Positions 1-6,322 of a stretch of 11,400 nt of DNA are shown in pieces. The stretch is from the NCBI GenBank assembly GCA_038227745.1, contig JBBRPS010000298.1:1-11400 (forward strand). The letters are read 5' to 3'. The notes under the pieces are model-generated. The model worked only from the letters and a program-made list of their open reading frames with translations, was not told the origin of the DNA and ran no database searches. This DNA is from DASPXY01 sp038227745. Lineage in GTDB: Bacteria > Planctomycetota > Planctomycetia > Gemmatales > Gemmataceae. Every line of letters begins with the position of its first letter. The first letter of the stretch is position 1. Position numbers and translations under genes: made by a program.

Positions 1-940
1 CCAGCCGCCGCACCGCCTCGCGCTTCGGCTCCTCGGGCAGATACTCGACCGGACTGGTGCCGTCGATCCGCGCCAGGACGCAGGCGCCGAAGTGCGCGAT
101 GCCGCGCTCCTCCAACTCATCGAGAGGCCTGAAGTGAACCTCCCGCCCGTAGCCCTGCCAGAACCGGCGCGTCAGCTCGAAGTAAGACGCCCGCAGCCCC
201 GGCTGCCTTACCGCCTTGAGGAGCAGGTGACAGAGGAACAGGCCCAGGTCCATCGTCGGGTCGCCGAAGTGGGCCGTCTCATAGTCCACCAGCGTGAAGC
301 CCTGGCCGTGCGTGAGCATGTTCTTCGGCGTGTAGTCGCCGTGACAGAGCGCCTCCTCGGCCGACAGCATGGACTCGATGAGCGGCGTGAGCGCGGCGGC
401 GACCTCGGGGCGGCGTTCCTGGACGCGGCGATAGAATGGATCGACGCGCAACTGCACGAAGACGGTGCGATCGCGGAAGCGCTCGCGCGCGGCGGCGTCG
501 CGGGCGGTGGCCTCGTGCATCCGGCCGAGGATCCGCCCCGCGTGCTCACCGAGCGCCAGGTCCACGTCGCCGGCGAGCAGCCGTTCCTTCCACGGCGCGG
601 CTCCCTGCGGCGCGTGGCTCATGGCGAAGGCGTAGTTGTCCCGGTCGGCGAACAGTACCGCGGGCACCGTCGGCGCCGGCAGCAAGGGGTGGAGTAGTTG
701 CATCACCTCCTGCTCGCGGTAGACGCGGGCGAGGTCGCTGAACCAGGCGTCGCGGGTGCGGAGCTGCGGCCGGGACTGTTTGACCACGAAGGTGCCTCGC
801 GCCGTCTCGACGCGCAGCACGGCGTTGGAGACGCCGCCGCTCAGCGCCCCCACGCGCGCCGGTTCGGCCCCAAGCCAGCCTCGCCCGCGCAGGTAGTCCA
901 CGAGGTTGTCCGCGGTGAGTTCCAGCATGAGGGCAATCAT
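1..940 (-). CDS. APH/choline-kinase-fold phosphotransferase (partial, C-terminus beyond window)
   Basis: Probably an ATP-dependent small-molecule kinase of the aminoglycoside phosphotransferase superfamily; the substrate cannot be told. I translated the minus strand by hand: 313 residues are visible and the frame is still open at the left edge. Visible motifs are a glycine-rich loop LSGGVSNAVLRV (about residues 33-44), a candidate ATP-binding lysine in FVVKQS (K54), a candidate helix-C glutamate in YREQEV, the catalytic loop HGDYTPKN (200-207, D202 as base, N207 as metal ligand) and the DFG-equivalent LVDYETAHFGDP (D219). The catalytic set is therefore intact. A second in-frame Met at 928 (MLELTADNLVDYL) is an equally good start; neither has a clear Shine-Dalgarno. 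It is divergent from the hydroxyproline operon, 140 bases away, so a shared regulatory region is possible. Methylthioribose kinase or a sugar/amino-alcohol kinase are alternatives; antibiotic resistance should not be assumed. Confidence 0.85.
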   Translation of the reverse strand, partial: MIALMLELTADNLVDYLRGRGWLGAEPARVGALSGGVSNAVLRVETARGTFVVKQSRPQLRTRDAWFSDLARVYREQEVMQLLHPLLPAPTVPAVLFADRDNYAFAMSHAPQGAAPWKERLLAGDVDLALGEHAGRILGRMHEATARDAAARERFRDRTVFVQLRVDPFYRRVQERRPEVAAALTPLIESMLSAEEALCHGDYTPKNMLTHGQGFTLVDYETAHFGDPTMDLGLFLCHLLLKAVRQPGLRASYFELTRRFWQGYGREVHFRPLDELEERGIAHFGACVLARIDGTSPVEYLPEEPKREAVRRL

Positions 941-984
941 ACGGCCCGGACGCCCCGGTTACAGGAAGCCACGGCGTTTTTCCG

Positions 985-1012
985 TTGCCGTCGCGGCGTA
1001 GGCCGGTATGCT
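985..1012 (+). promoter_or_regulatory. Candidate sigma70-type promoter of the hydroxyproline operon
   Basis: TTGCCG at 985-990 and TATGCT at 1007-1012 are separated by 16 bases. Each hexamer matches the consensus only partly. The position, about 70 bases ahead of the first operon gene and inside the divergent intergenic region, makes it plausible. No operator palindrome is clear enough to call. Confidence 0.35.
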
Positions 1013-1068
1013 CAATCTTCTGTCCGGCTTCGCGGCCATCGGGTGCCGGCCGTGGCGAGTGTGGGGAG

Positions 1069-1075
1069 AGGAGGT
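1069..1075 (+). promoter_or_regulatory. Strong Shine-Dalgarno for the first operon gene
   Basis: AGGAGGT lies five bases before the ATG at 1081. This is a near-perfect anti-16S match. It fixes the start at 1081 and excludes the longer overlapping frame that begins at 1008. It is the strongest ribosome site in the window. Confidence 0.8.
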
Positions 1076-1080
1076 AACGG

Positions 1081-1977
1081 ATGCAAGTCGATTGGCAAGG
1101 GGTTTACCCGGCGGCGACGACGCAGTTCCGCGACGACCAGTCCCTGGACGTGGCCGGCACGGTCGCGCACGTCGAGCGGCTGCTGCGGGCCGGCGCCCAC
1201 GGCATGATCGTGCTCGGCACGGTCGGCGAGAATTGCTCCCTGGAGTATCAGGAAAAGCTCGAAGTGCTGCGCGCCACGGTGCGGCAGGTCGAGCGCCGCG
1301 TGCCGGTGCTGACCGGCGTGGCCGAGTGCTCCACCGCCCTGGCGTGCCGCTTCGCCGCCGACGCCCGCAAGGCCGGCGTGGACGGCCTGATGGTCCTGCC
1401 CGCGATGGTCTACAAGTCCGACCCGCACGAGACGCTGGCCCACTTCCGCGCCGTCGCCAAGGCCGGCGACCTGCCGGTGCTGTGCTACAACAACCCGGTG
1501 TCCTACGGCGTCGATATCACGCCCGCGATGTTCGCCGAGCTGGCCGACGAGCCGCGCTTCGTCGCGATCAAGGAGTCGTCGGAAAACGTCCGCCGCATCA
1601 CCGACCTGAAGAACGTGTGCGGCGACCGCTACCTCCTCTTCTGCGGCGTGGACGACCTCGTGCTGGAGAGCGTGCTGCTCGGGGCGGTCGGGTGGGTGTC
1701 GGGCCTGGTCAACGCCTTCCCCGAGGAGAACCGCCTGCTGTGGGATCTGGCGGTGGCCGGCCGCTACGACGAGGCGCTGAAAGTCTATCGCTGGTACACG
1801 CCGCTGCTGCACCTCGACACGCACGTCAAGCTGGTGCAGTACATCAAGCTGGCGTCCGCGGAGTGCGGCCACGGTTCCGAGACGGTCCGTGCCCCGCGCC
1901 TGCCCCTGGTCGGCCGCGAGCGCGAGGAGATCGTGACGCTGGTCCGCCAGGCCCTCCGCACTCGCCCCGCGAAGTAG
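1081..1977 (+). CDS. DHDPS/NAL-family lyase, probable pyrroline-4-hydroxy-2-carboxylate deaminase
   Basis: A 298-residue class I aldolase-type TIM barrel, normal length for the dihydrodipicolinate synthase/N-acetylneuraminate lyase family. Visible landmarks are GTVGEN (46-51, the family's GTTGE-like carboxylate-binding loop), YNNP with Tyr136, and the Schiff-base lysine K164 in VAIKESS. It should be cytoplasmic and use a lysine imine. The family alone does not give the substrate. The next two genes are a hydroxyproline epimerase and a D-amino-acid dehydrogenase, which points to the DHDPS-family enzyme that turns 1-pyrroline-4-hydroxy-2-carboxylate into alpha-ketoglutarate semialdehyde plus ammonia (LhpC/HypD role). 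It is first in the operon; its stop is six bases before the next ATG. Alternatives are 4-hydroxy-tetrahydrodipicolinate synthase or a sugar-acid dehydratase/aldolase. Family assignment is sure; specific function is inferred from context. Confidence 0.93.
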   Translation: MQVDWQGVYPAATTQFRDDQSLDVAGTVAHVERLLRAGAHGMIVLGTVGENCSLEYQEKLEVLRATVRQVERRVPVLTGVAECSTALACRFAADARKAGVDGLMVLPAMVYKSDPHETLAHFRAVAKAGDLPVLCYNNPVSYGVDITPAMFAELADEPRFVAIKESSENVRRITDLKNVCGDRYLLFCGVDDLVLESVLLGAVGWVSGLVNAFPEENRLLWDLAVAGRYDEALKVYRWYTPLLHLDTHVKLVQYIKLASAECGHGSETVRAPRLPLVGREREEIVTLVRQALRTRPAK

Positions 1978-1983
1978 GCCCCC

Positions 1984-2931
1984 ATGAAGACGGTCGAACG
2001 CATCCAGGTGATCGACTCGCACACCGGCGGCGAGCCGACGCGCGTCGTCATCGCCGGCGGCCCGGACCTGGGCCGCGGCAGCATGGCCGAGCGCCGGGCC
2101 ATCCTGCGCGAGCGCCATGATTGGTTCCGCTCGGCGGTGGTCAACGAGCCGCGCGGCTCGGACGTGCTGGTCGGCGCCCTGCTGTGCGAGCCGGTCGATC
2201 CGGCCTGCACCGCCGGCGTGATCTTCTTCAACAACATCGGCACCATCCACATGTGCGGCCACGGCACCATTGGCCTGGCCATCACGCTGGCCCACCTCGG
2301 CCGCATCCAGGCGGGGAGGCACCGCCTGGAGACGCCCGTCGGCGAGGTCGCGTTCGAGTACCACGGCGGCAGCACCGCCACGATCGAGAACGTCCCCAGC
2401 TACCGCCACGCGAAGGGCGTCACGGTGCAGGTCGAGGGCATCGACCCGGTCAGCGGCGACGTCGCCTGGGGCGGCAACTGGTTCTTCCTGGTGAGCGAGC
2501 ACGGCCAGCAGATCGACCCGGCGAACGTGGAGCGGCTAACCGACTTCGCCTGGCGCGTCCGGCAGGCGCTCGTCCGCGAGGGCGTCACCGGCGCCGGCGG
2601 CGGAGAGATCGACCATATCGAGCTGTTCGGCCCGCCGCGCGACCCGACGGCCCACAGCCGTAACTTCGTCCTCTGCCCCGGCAAGGCGTACGACCGCTCG
2701 CCGTGCGGCACCGGCACCAGCGCCAAGCTCGCCTGCCTCGTCGCCGACGGCAAGCTGCGCGAAGGACAGGTCTGGCGCCAGGAGAGTATCGTCGGCAGCG
2801 TCTTCGAGGGTACGGCGCGCGTCGTCGAGGGGGGCGTCATCCCGCGTATCACCGGGTCGGCCCACGTCACCGCCGAGGCGACGCTGCTGCTCGACCCCGC
2901 CGACCCGTTCCGCACAGGCATCCGCACATGA
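1984..2931 (+). CDS. 4-hydroxyproline 2-epimerase (proline racemase family)
   Basis: A 315-residue cytoplasmic, cofactor-independent epimerase expected to interconvert trans-4-hydroxy-L-proline and cis-4-hydroxy-D-proline by a two-base thiol mechanism. Both catalytic cysteines are present: C91 in HMCGHGTIG and C241 in DRSPCGTGTSAKLA. Keeping the second cysteine argues against trans-3-hydroxyproline dehydratase, which has Thr there. The N-terminal IDSHTGGEPTRVV block (about 10-22) is also typical of the family. The start is the first ATG after the upstream stop, with only weak TAGG as ribosome site, so translation is probably coupled to the gene before. The stop overlaps the next gene's start (ATGA). 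Proline racemase is the main alternative; the neighbours favour hydroxyproline. Confidence 0.92.
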   Translation: MKTVERIQVIDSHTGGEPTRVVIAGGPDLGRGSMAERRAILRERHDWFRSAVVNEPRGSDVLVGALLCEPVDPACTAGVIFFNNIGTIHMCGHGTIGLAITLAHLGRIQAGRHRLETPVGEVAFEYHGGSTATIENVPSYRHAKGVTVQVEGIDPVSGDVAWGGNWFFLVSEHGQQIDPANVERLTDFAWRVRQALVREGVTGAGGGEIDHIELFGPPRDPTAHSRNFVLCPGKAYDRSPCGTGTSAKLACLVADGKLREGQVWRQESIVGSVFEGTARVVEGGVIPRITGSAHVTAEATLLLDPADPFRTGIRT

Positions 2932-4178
2932 GCACGCCGGGGCAGGTGATCGTCATCGGCGGCGGCGTGATCGGCGCCGCCTGCGCGTACTACCTCTCGC
3001 GCTCGGGGTGGGGCGTGACCGTGCTGGACAGTGGCGGCTTTGGCCAGGGCTGTTCGCACGCCAACTGCGGTTTCGTCTGCCCCAGTCACGTCCTGCCGCT
3101 GGCCGCCCCCGGCGCGGTCAAGGCGGCCCTCAAGGCCATGCTCCAGCGCGACGCGCCGCTGTCGATCAAGCCGCGCTTCGACCCGGCGCTGTGGAGTTGG
3201 CTGTTCCACTTCGCGCGCCGCTGCAATCACCGCGACATGATGGCGGCCGGCCACGCGATTCAGGCGCTGCTGGACTCCTCGCGGGCGCTGTACCAGCAGC
3301 TGATCGATGAGGAGCGGATGGACTGCGAGTGGCAGACGCGCGGCCTGCTGTTCGTCTTCCTGACGCGGGCCGGGATGGAGCACTACGCCGAGACCGACCG
3401 CCTGCTCCGCGACTCGTTCGGGGTGAGCGGCAAGCACCTCGACGGCGACGAGCTGACGGCGCTGGAGCCGGCGCTCAAGCCGGGCCTGGCGGGCGGCTGG
3501 CATTACGAGAGGGATGCGCACCTGCGGCCGGACCGGCTGATGGCGGCATGGCAGCGCGTCCTCGAAGGCCGCGGCGTGACGGTCCGCGAACGGTGCGAGG
3601 TCCGCTCCATCATCCGCGAGCACGGCCGCGCCAGGGCGCTGGTCACGTCTCAGGGCGAGCTGACGGCGGATGCGTTCGTCTTCGCGACCGGCGCCCTGAC
3701 GCCACTGCTGAGCCGGCACCTCGGCTGCGACATCCCGATCCAGCCGGGCAAGGGCTACTCGATCACGATGGGGCGGCCGGCGCGGTGCCCGTCGATCCCG
3801 ATGATGTTCGAGGAACACCGCGTCGCCGTGACGCCGATGCAGTCGGGCTACCGCCTCGGCTCGACGATGGAGTTCGCCGGTTACGACGCCACGCTCAACC
3901 GCCGGCGGCTGGACTTGCTGCGGGAAGGAGCGCGGCACTACCTGCACGAGCCGTACGGCGAGCCGGTCGAGGAGGAGTGGTTCGGCTGGCGGCCGATGAC
4001 GTACGACGGCATGCCGATCATCGACCGCAGTCCGGCGCTGGCGAACGTGCTGATCGCGGCGGGGCACAACATGCTCGGCCTCTCGATGGCGCCCGCGACG
4101 GGGAAGCTCGTGGCGGAACTGCTTGCCCGGGAAGCCCCGCATATCAATGCATCGCCCTACTTGCTCGATCGCTTCTGA
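2928..4178 (+). CDS. FAD-dependent D-amino-acid dehydrogenase (DadA-like), probable cis-4-hydroxy-D-proline oxidase
   Basis: A 416-residue flavoprotein of the DAO/DadA family. The N-terminal Rossmann motif VIVIGGGVIGAACAYYL (7-23) binds the FAD ADP moiety. The C-terminal blocks WFGWRPMTYDGMPIIDRS (about 351-368) and AAGHNMLGLSMAPATGKL (about 377-394) are the usual flavin/substrate-site signatures. A short Cys-rich stretch, GCSHANCGFVCPSH (41-54), replaces the usual loop after the first beta-alpha unit. I chose the ATG at 2928, which overlaps the previous stop as ATGA, because it places the Rossmann motif at the very N-terminus; the frame is open further upstream but only as a shadow of the epimerase gene. 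In context it would oxidise cis-4-hydroxy-D-proline to 1-pyrroline-4-hydroxy-2-carboxylate, passing electrons to the respiratory chain. A general D-amino-acid dehydrogenase or glycine oxidase is possible. It is last in the operon. Confidence 0.92.
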   Translation: MSTPGQVIVIGGGVIGAACAYYLSRSGWGVTVLDSGGFGQGCSHANCGFVCPSHVLPLAAPGAVKAALKAMLQRDAPLSIKPRFDPALWSWLFHFARRCNHRDMMAAGHAIQALLDSSRALYQQLIDEERMDCEWQTRGLLFVFLTRAGMEHYAETDRLLRDSFGVSGKHLDGDELTALEPALKPGLAGGWHYERDAHLRPDRLMAAWQRVLEGRGVTVRERCEVRSIIREHGRARALVTSQGELTADAFVFATGALTPLLSRHLGCDIPIQPGKGYSITMGRPARCPSIPMMFEEHRVAVTPMQSGYRLGSTMEFAGYDATLNRRRLDLLREGARHYLHEPYGEPVEEEWFGWRPMTYDGMPIIDRSPALANVLIAAGHNMLGLSMAPATGKLVAELLAREAPHINASPYLLDRF

Positions 4179-4193
4179 TGATGGGTCACGCCA

Positions 4194-4223
4194 TTGCGGC
4201 CGGTACTCGAAGACGGCTACAAT
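4194..4223 (+). promoter_or_regulatory. Candidate promoter for the 4292-5296 gene pair
   Basis: TTGCGG at 4194-4199 and TACAAT at 4218-4223 are 18 bases apart; the -10 box matches TATAAT at five of six positions. It lies just after the dehydrogenase stop and about 70 bases before the ATG at 4292. This suggests that the two downstream genes have their own transcript. I see no terminator between 4179 and 4291. Confidence 0.4.
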
Positions 4224-4291
4224 GCCCTGGACGCGGTTGGGCCCTGCTCGGTTCGTCTCGTGGTGTCAGGGAGCCCGCGTGGAATAGAGCA

Positions 4292-4548
4292 ATGAGCAAG
4301 GAAGAGAAGCCTGAAAAGAAGCGCGGCCCCAAGGGGGCGCCAAGCACCAGCCCGGCCGGGGCCATGATCGGAAAAGTATCCCGGCCAAGAAGAGGCGTTT
4401 TGCCCGCAAGGCCGCCAGGAATCGCGAGGAGCAGGATGAAGAGGCCAGGCGGGCATGGGCGGAGTGGGACGCGCTCCCGGAGGATGTCAAACGACTCCTC
4501 GGGGCCGCCGGGCAGCCGAAGATACCGAGACCCCGTGATGACCCGTAA
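4292..4548 (+). pseudogene. Small basic protein of unknown function, frame-broken at a G run (mutation or -1 frameshifting)
   Basis: Translation from ATG 4292 (MSKEEKPEKKRGPKG) stays in one frame for 15 codons. After the five-G run at 4333-4337 the protein-like sequence continues in the -1 frame: GAKHQPGRGHDRKS, then KKRRFARKAARNREEQDEEA, then AWAEWDALPEDVKRLLG, ending PRPRDDP and TAA at 4546-4548. Joined, this gives 85 residues. It is very Lys/Arg-rich at the N-terminus, then a charged helix, and looks like a nucleic-acid-binding tail. The -1 frame has no ATG, GTG or TTG between its upstream stop (4312-4314) and the good region, so it needs the 4292 start. Either one G was lost (six G would restore the frame), or the assembly is wrong, or ribosomes slip. 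A slip by the glycyl-tRNA on GGG would re-pair perfectly one base back. I do not recognise the function. Its stop overlaps the next start by 11 bases. Confidence 0.55.
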
Positions 4549-5296
4549 AGCCATCCGCGACCGGCAGAAGCCGGCCGAAGTTGCGGACGAAACCGAAAGC
4601 CTCTACCAAGAACTGCTGCACTGGTTCTACGAGAAAGCGAACCGTGAGCGGGCGCAGAAGGTCGCGCGCCGATTGGAAGCGGCCCTGGCGGCCCGGCCTG
4701 ACGTCGCCGACTCGATCCGCGGCGAGGAGATTCGCTCGCTCCTGGCCGAGTTGCGCGGCGACCTCACGGAGGCCATCCGCAGTCGGGAGAGCGAGATCCG
4801 CAAGATATTTGAACTCCACAGTCTGGCCCGGGACACGCCCGGCTGGGATTACGTCCGCCGGCAATACGATTACGGGGACGTGAGTGATCGCCTCGATTTG
4901 CTGGCGGCGCTGTACGCCGACCAGGGTGACCTCGACCGTGCCATCGCCACGCTGCAAGAATCGAAACAGTTCTCCGAAGCCCACCAGATTCCCTTTGACG
5001 GGCAAGACCTCCTGGACGAGTTCACCGATGCTCAACGGACCCCGGTTGAGGGAGTGCAGCAGAGCGCCGTCCCCCGGGGGGTGATCGATGAAGCGGTTCG
5101 TGCCGCTTATCTCCAGGGCCGCACCTCCGCTGACGAGATTCTGGTGGATGACGAGGAGGGGCGGCGTTTTGTCGAGGAAGTGAAGCGGCGCCTCCCCCCA
5201 GATGTGCAGATTCCGGTGAAAGAGATCAAACGACGGCTGCTCACCCTGCGGCGTCGCGGGGAAGCACGCGGCGGCCTCCCGCGACTCCGCTCTTGA
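4538..5296 (+). CDS. Hypothetical protein with TPR-like helical repeats
   Basis: A 252-residue soluble, mostly helical, charged protein with no signal peptide or membrane segment. Two stretches look like degenerate tetratricopeptide repeats: about 64-95 (LLAELRGDLTEAIRSRESEI) and about 116-148 (LDLLAALYADQGDLDRAIAT), suggesting a protein-protein adaptor. The last 40 residues are basic. I chose ATG 4538, which overlaps the end of the small basic gene by 11 bases and suggests translational coupling; a GTG lies directly before it at 4535. The same frame is open without a stop back to ATG 4292, so an automatic caller may report a 334-residue protein from 4292. The added 82 residues are then largely the wrong frame of the upstream gene (Arg/Gly/Ser/Pro-rich), so I prefer the short form. 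The gene converges with the minus-strand gene ending at 5352. Function unknown; a TPR scaffold is only an inference. Confidence 0.7.
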   Translation: MTRKAIRDRQKPAEVADETESLYQELLHWFYEKANRERAQKVARRLEAALAARPDVADSIRGEEIRSLLAELRGDLTEAIRSRESEIRKIFELHSLARDTPGWDYVRRQYDYGDVSDRLDLLAALYADQGDLDRAIATLQESKQFSEAHQIPFDGQDLLDEFTDAQRTPVEGVQQSAVPRGVIDEAVRAAYLQGRTSADEILVDDEEGRRFVEEVKRRLPPDVQIPVKEIKRRLLTLRRRGEARGGLPRLRS

Positions 5297-5332
5297 CTGG
5301 CCCCCACAGGGGAGGGCATTCGGACGGCGATG

Positions 5333-5351
5333 GGAACGGGCCTGTGGTTCC
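5333..5351. terminator. Weak stem-loop between convergent genes
   Basis: GGAAC at 5333-5337 pairs with GTTCC at 5347-5351 around a nine-base loop. It lies in the 55-base gap between the converging genes ending at 5296 and 5352. There is no T run on either side, so at most it is a poor factor-independent terminator. The gap also has a tiny CCCC-ACA-GGGG hairpin just upstream. Confidence 0.2.
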
Positions 5352-6041
5352 TCATTTCCGGTTGCGCTTCTTGGCCTGCCGCTGGCGCTTCTTCTCCTTC
5401 CGCTTCTTCTTCTTTTCATCGTACGAGAGCGGCGACGGTAGCGGCTCAGGCACGAAGTCCCAGTCCAGGACCGGCTCCTCCGGCAGAAGCGGAAGCCCCC
5501 CACCGAGCGGGCCGCCCAGCAGGCTGGCATTGTACGCCGCCATGAAGGCGGTCGAGCCCTCCTGCGTGCTCATGTCGTAGCCCGCCTCGAACCCCTTCAT
5601 CACGATCGTCTTCGCCATGCCCCAGTTGCGCGGGTTGGCCAGCTCCTTCTTCAGCCGCGGCTCCGCCCTGGCATCAAGGCTGGCGAGGATCTGTGCCGCG
5701 TTCTTCAGCCCGTATTGCCGCTGCACGAACGCCCAGAAGGCTCGCAACTCGGCGATAATCGCCGGGGCGCTCTCCGGCGACGTGGAGACCTTCGCGGGGA
5801 TCAGCCCGAAGACCACCTCGTTGAAGTCGCGGAGCGACATCTCGGGCACACTGCCGCCGAGGTGGTTGAAGTAATAGTCGAGCATCATTCCCGTGTAGCC
5901 GAGGCCGCCTTTCTCTTCGAGGATCGGCTGCGCCTCCGGCGATTCCGCGAAGGCGTCCACCAGGCCATCGATGTATTCCGCCACGCGATCCTCGTCCTGC
6001 TCACCGTACTCGGTCTGCATGGGCTGGTGAATGTCGAACAT
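5352..6041 (-). CDS. Conserved-looking hypothetical protein with basic C-terminal tail
   Basis: A 229-residue soluble protein I cannot assign to a family. Residues 1-175 look like a compact mainly helical domain with aromatic and glycine blocks that suggest conservation: GGLGYTGMMLDYYFNHLGG (45-63), RDFNEVVFGLIPAKVSTSPE (71-90) and AFWAFVQRQYGLKNAA (101-116). A Gly/Pro/Leu linker follows (about 176-206). The last 20 or so residues are almost entirely Lys, Arg and Gln, as in RNA- or ribosome-binding tails. There is no signal peptide. I chose ATG 6041 because AGGAG (minus strand, 6051-6055) stands nine bases before it; the frame extends to 6116, but the extra residues are not protein-like. A good minus-strand promoter lies at 6104-6133. 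It is convergent with the TPR-like gene. The basic tail resembles in composition the small gene at 4292, which hints, weakly, at related roles. Confidence 0.75.
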   Translation of the reverse strand: MFDIHQPMQTEYGEQDEDRVAEYIDGLVDAFAESPEAQPILEEKGGLGYTGMMLDYYFNHLGGSVPEMSLRDFNEVVFGLIPAKVSTSPESAPAIIAELRAFWAFVQRQYGLKNAAQILASLDARAEPRLKKELANPRNWGMAKTIVMKGFEAGYDMSTQEGSTAFMAAYNASLLGGPLGGGLPLLPEEPVLDWDFVPEPLPSPLSYDEKKKKRKEKKRQRQAKKRNRK

Positions 6042-6103
6042 GGGTTGACTCTCCTGCGGTGCCTTCCGGGGGCCTCCCCGAAATCCCGAACGCCACACTC
6101 CCC

Positions 6104-6133
6104 ATGATACTTTCACTCGCGGCCGCCTGCCAA
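6104..6133 (-). promoter_or_regulatory. Sigma70-like promoter for the minus-strand hypothetical gene
   Basis: On the minus strand TTGGCA (6133-6128) and TATCAT (6109-6104) are separated by 18 bases. Each matches consensus at five of six positions. It lies about 60 bases upstream of ATG 6041, leaving a short leader that contains the AGGAG ribosome site. Confidence 0.5.
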
Positions 6134-6142
6134 GCGGCGGCG

Positions 6143-6183
6143 CTCCCGGGCCCGGGATTGTCAGCCGGGAGGGGCGGTTTTTT
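6143..6183 (+). terminator. Candidate stem-loop with T run in the divergent spacer
   Basis: CTCCCGG at 6143-6149 pairs with CCGGGAG at 6165-6171, followed after six bases by six T at 6178-6183. The loop contains the second half of a perfect 12-bp palindrome, CCCGGGCCCGGG (6145-6156). It would stop rightward transcription entering the spacer and insulate the promoter at 6241. The gap between stem and T run weakens the call. No gene immediately upstream reads rightward. Confidence 0.3.
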
Positions 6184-6240
6184 CAGCAGGGTCGGGTGGC
6201 GGGGCGGCGGCTTTCGCCCGCCCGGGAGGCAGGACAACCC

Positions 6241-6269
6241 GTGACATTCGCCGCCCGGGGATCCATAAT
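6241..6269 (+). promoter_or_regulatory. Sigma70-like promoter of the PVC-type dehydrogenase gene
   Basis: GTGACA at 6241-6246 and CATAAT at 6264-6269 are separated by exactly 17 bases. Each matches consensus at five of six positions, making this the best promoter match in the window. The start point expected near 6276 leaves a leader of about 45-65 bases. Confidence 0.55.
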
Positions 6270-6322
6270 GATTTCACAGGCGCGCTCGCCGCGACGGGCG
6301 GGGGGCCCTCGGCGATCCCTGG

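Noticed and set aside
92..697. 201-residue plus-strand frame at the left edge
   Set aside because: It lies opposite the phosphotransferase, whose HGD and DFG-like motifs are clear on the minus strand.
1..940. Antibiotic-resistance gene (aminoglycoside phosphotransferase)
   Set aside because: The fold matches, but the family covers many metabolic kinases and nothing here shows aminoglycoside recognition.
1012..2502. 496-residue minus-strand frame opposite the lyase and epimerase genes
   Set aside because: Low-complexity Ala/Asp/His/Arg/Val composition with no motif; both plus-strand genes have their catalytic residues.
1984..2931. trans-3-hydroxyproline dehydratase
   Set aside because: That subgroup has Thr in place of the second cysteine; here C241 is present.
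2400..4142. 580-residue minus-strand frame opposite the epimerase and dehydrogenase
   Set aside because: Antisense shadow with no recognisable domain; the plus-strand flavoprotein is unambiguous.
4186..4554. 122-residue minus-strand frame with a hydrophobic Leu/Pro segment
   Set aside because: It overlaps the plus-strand small basic gene; its hydrophobic look is the complement of Lys/Arg codons. No ribosome site.
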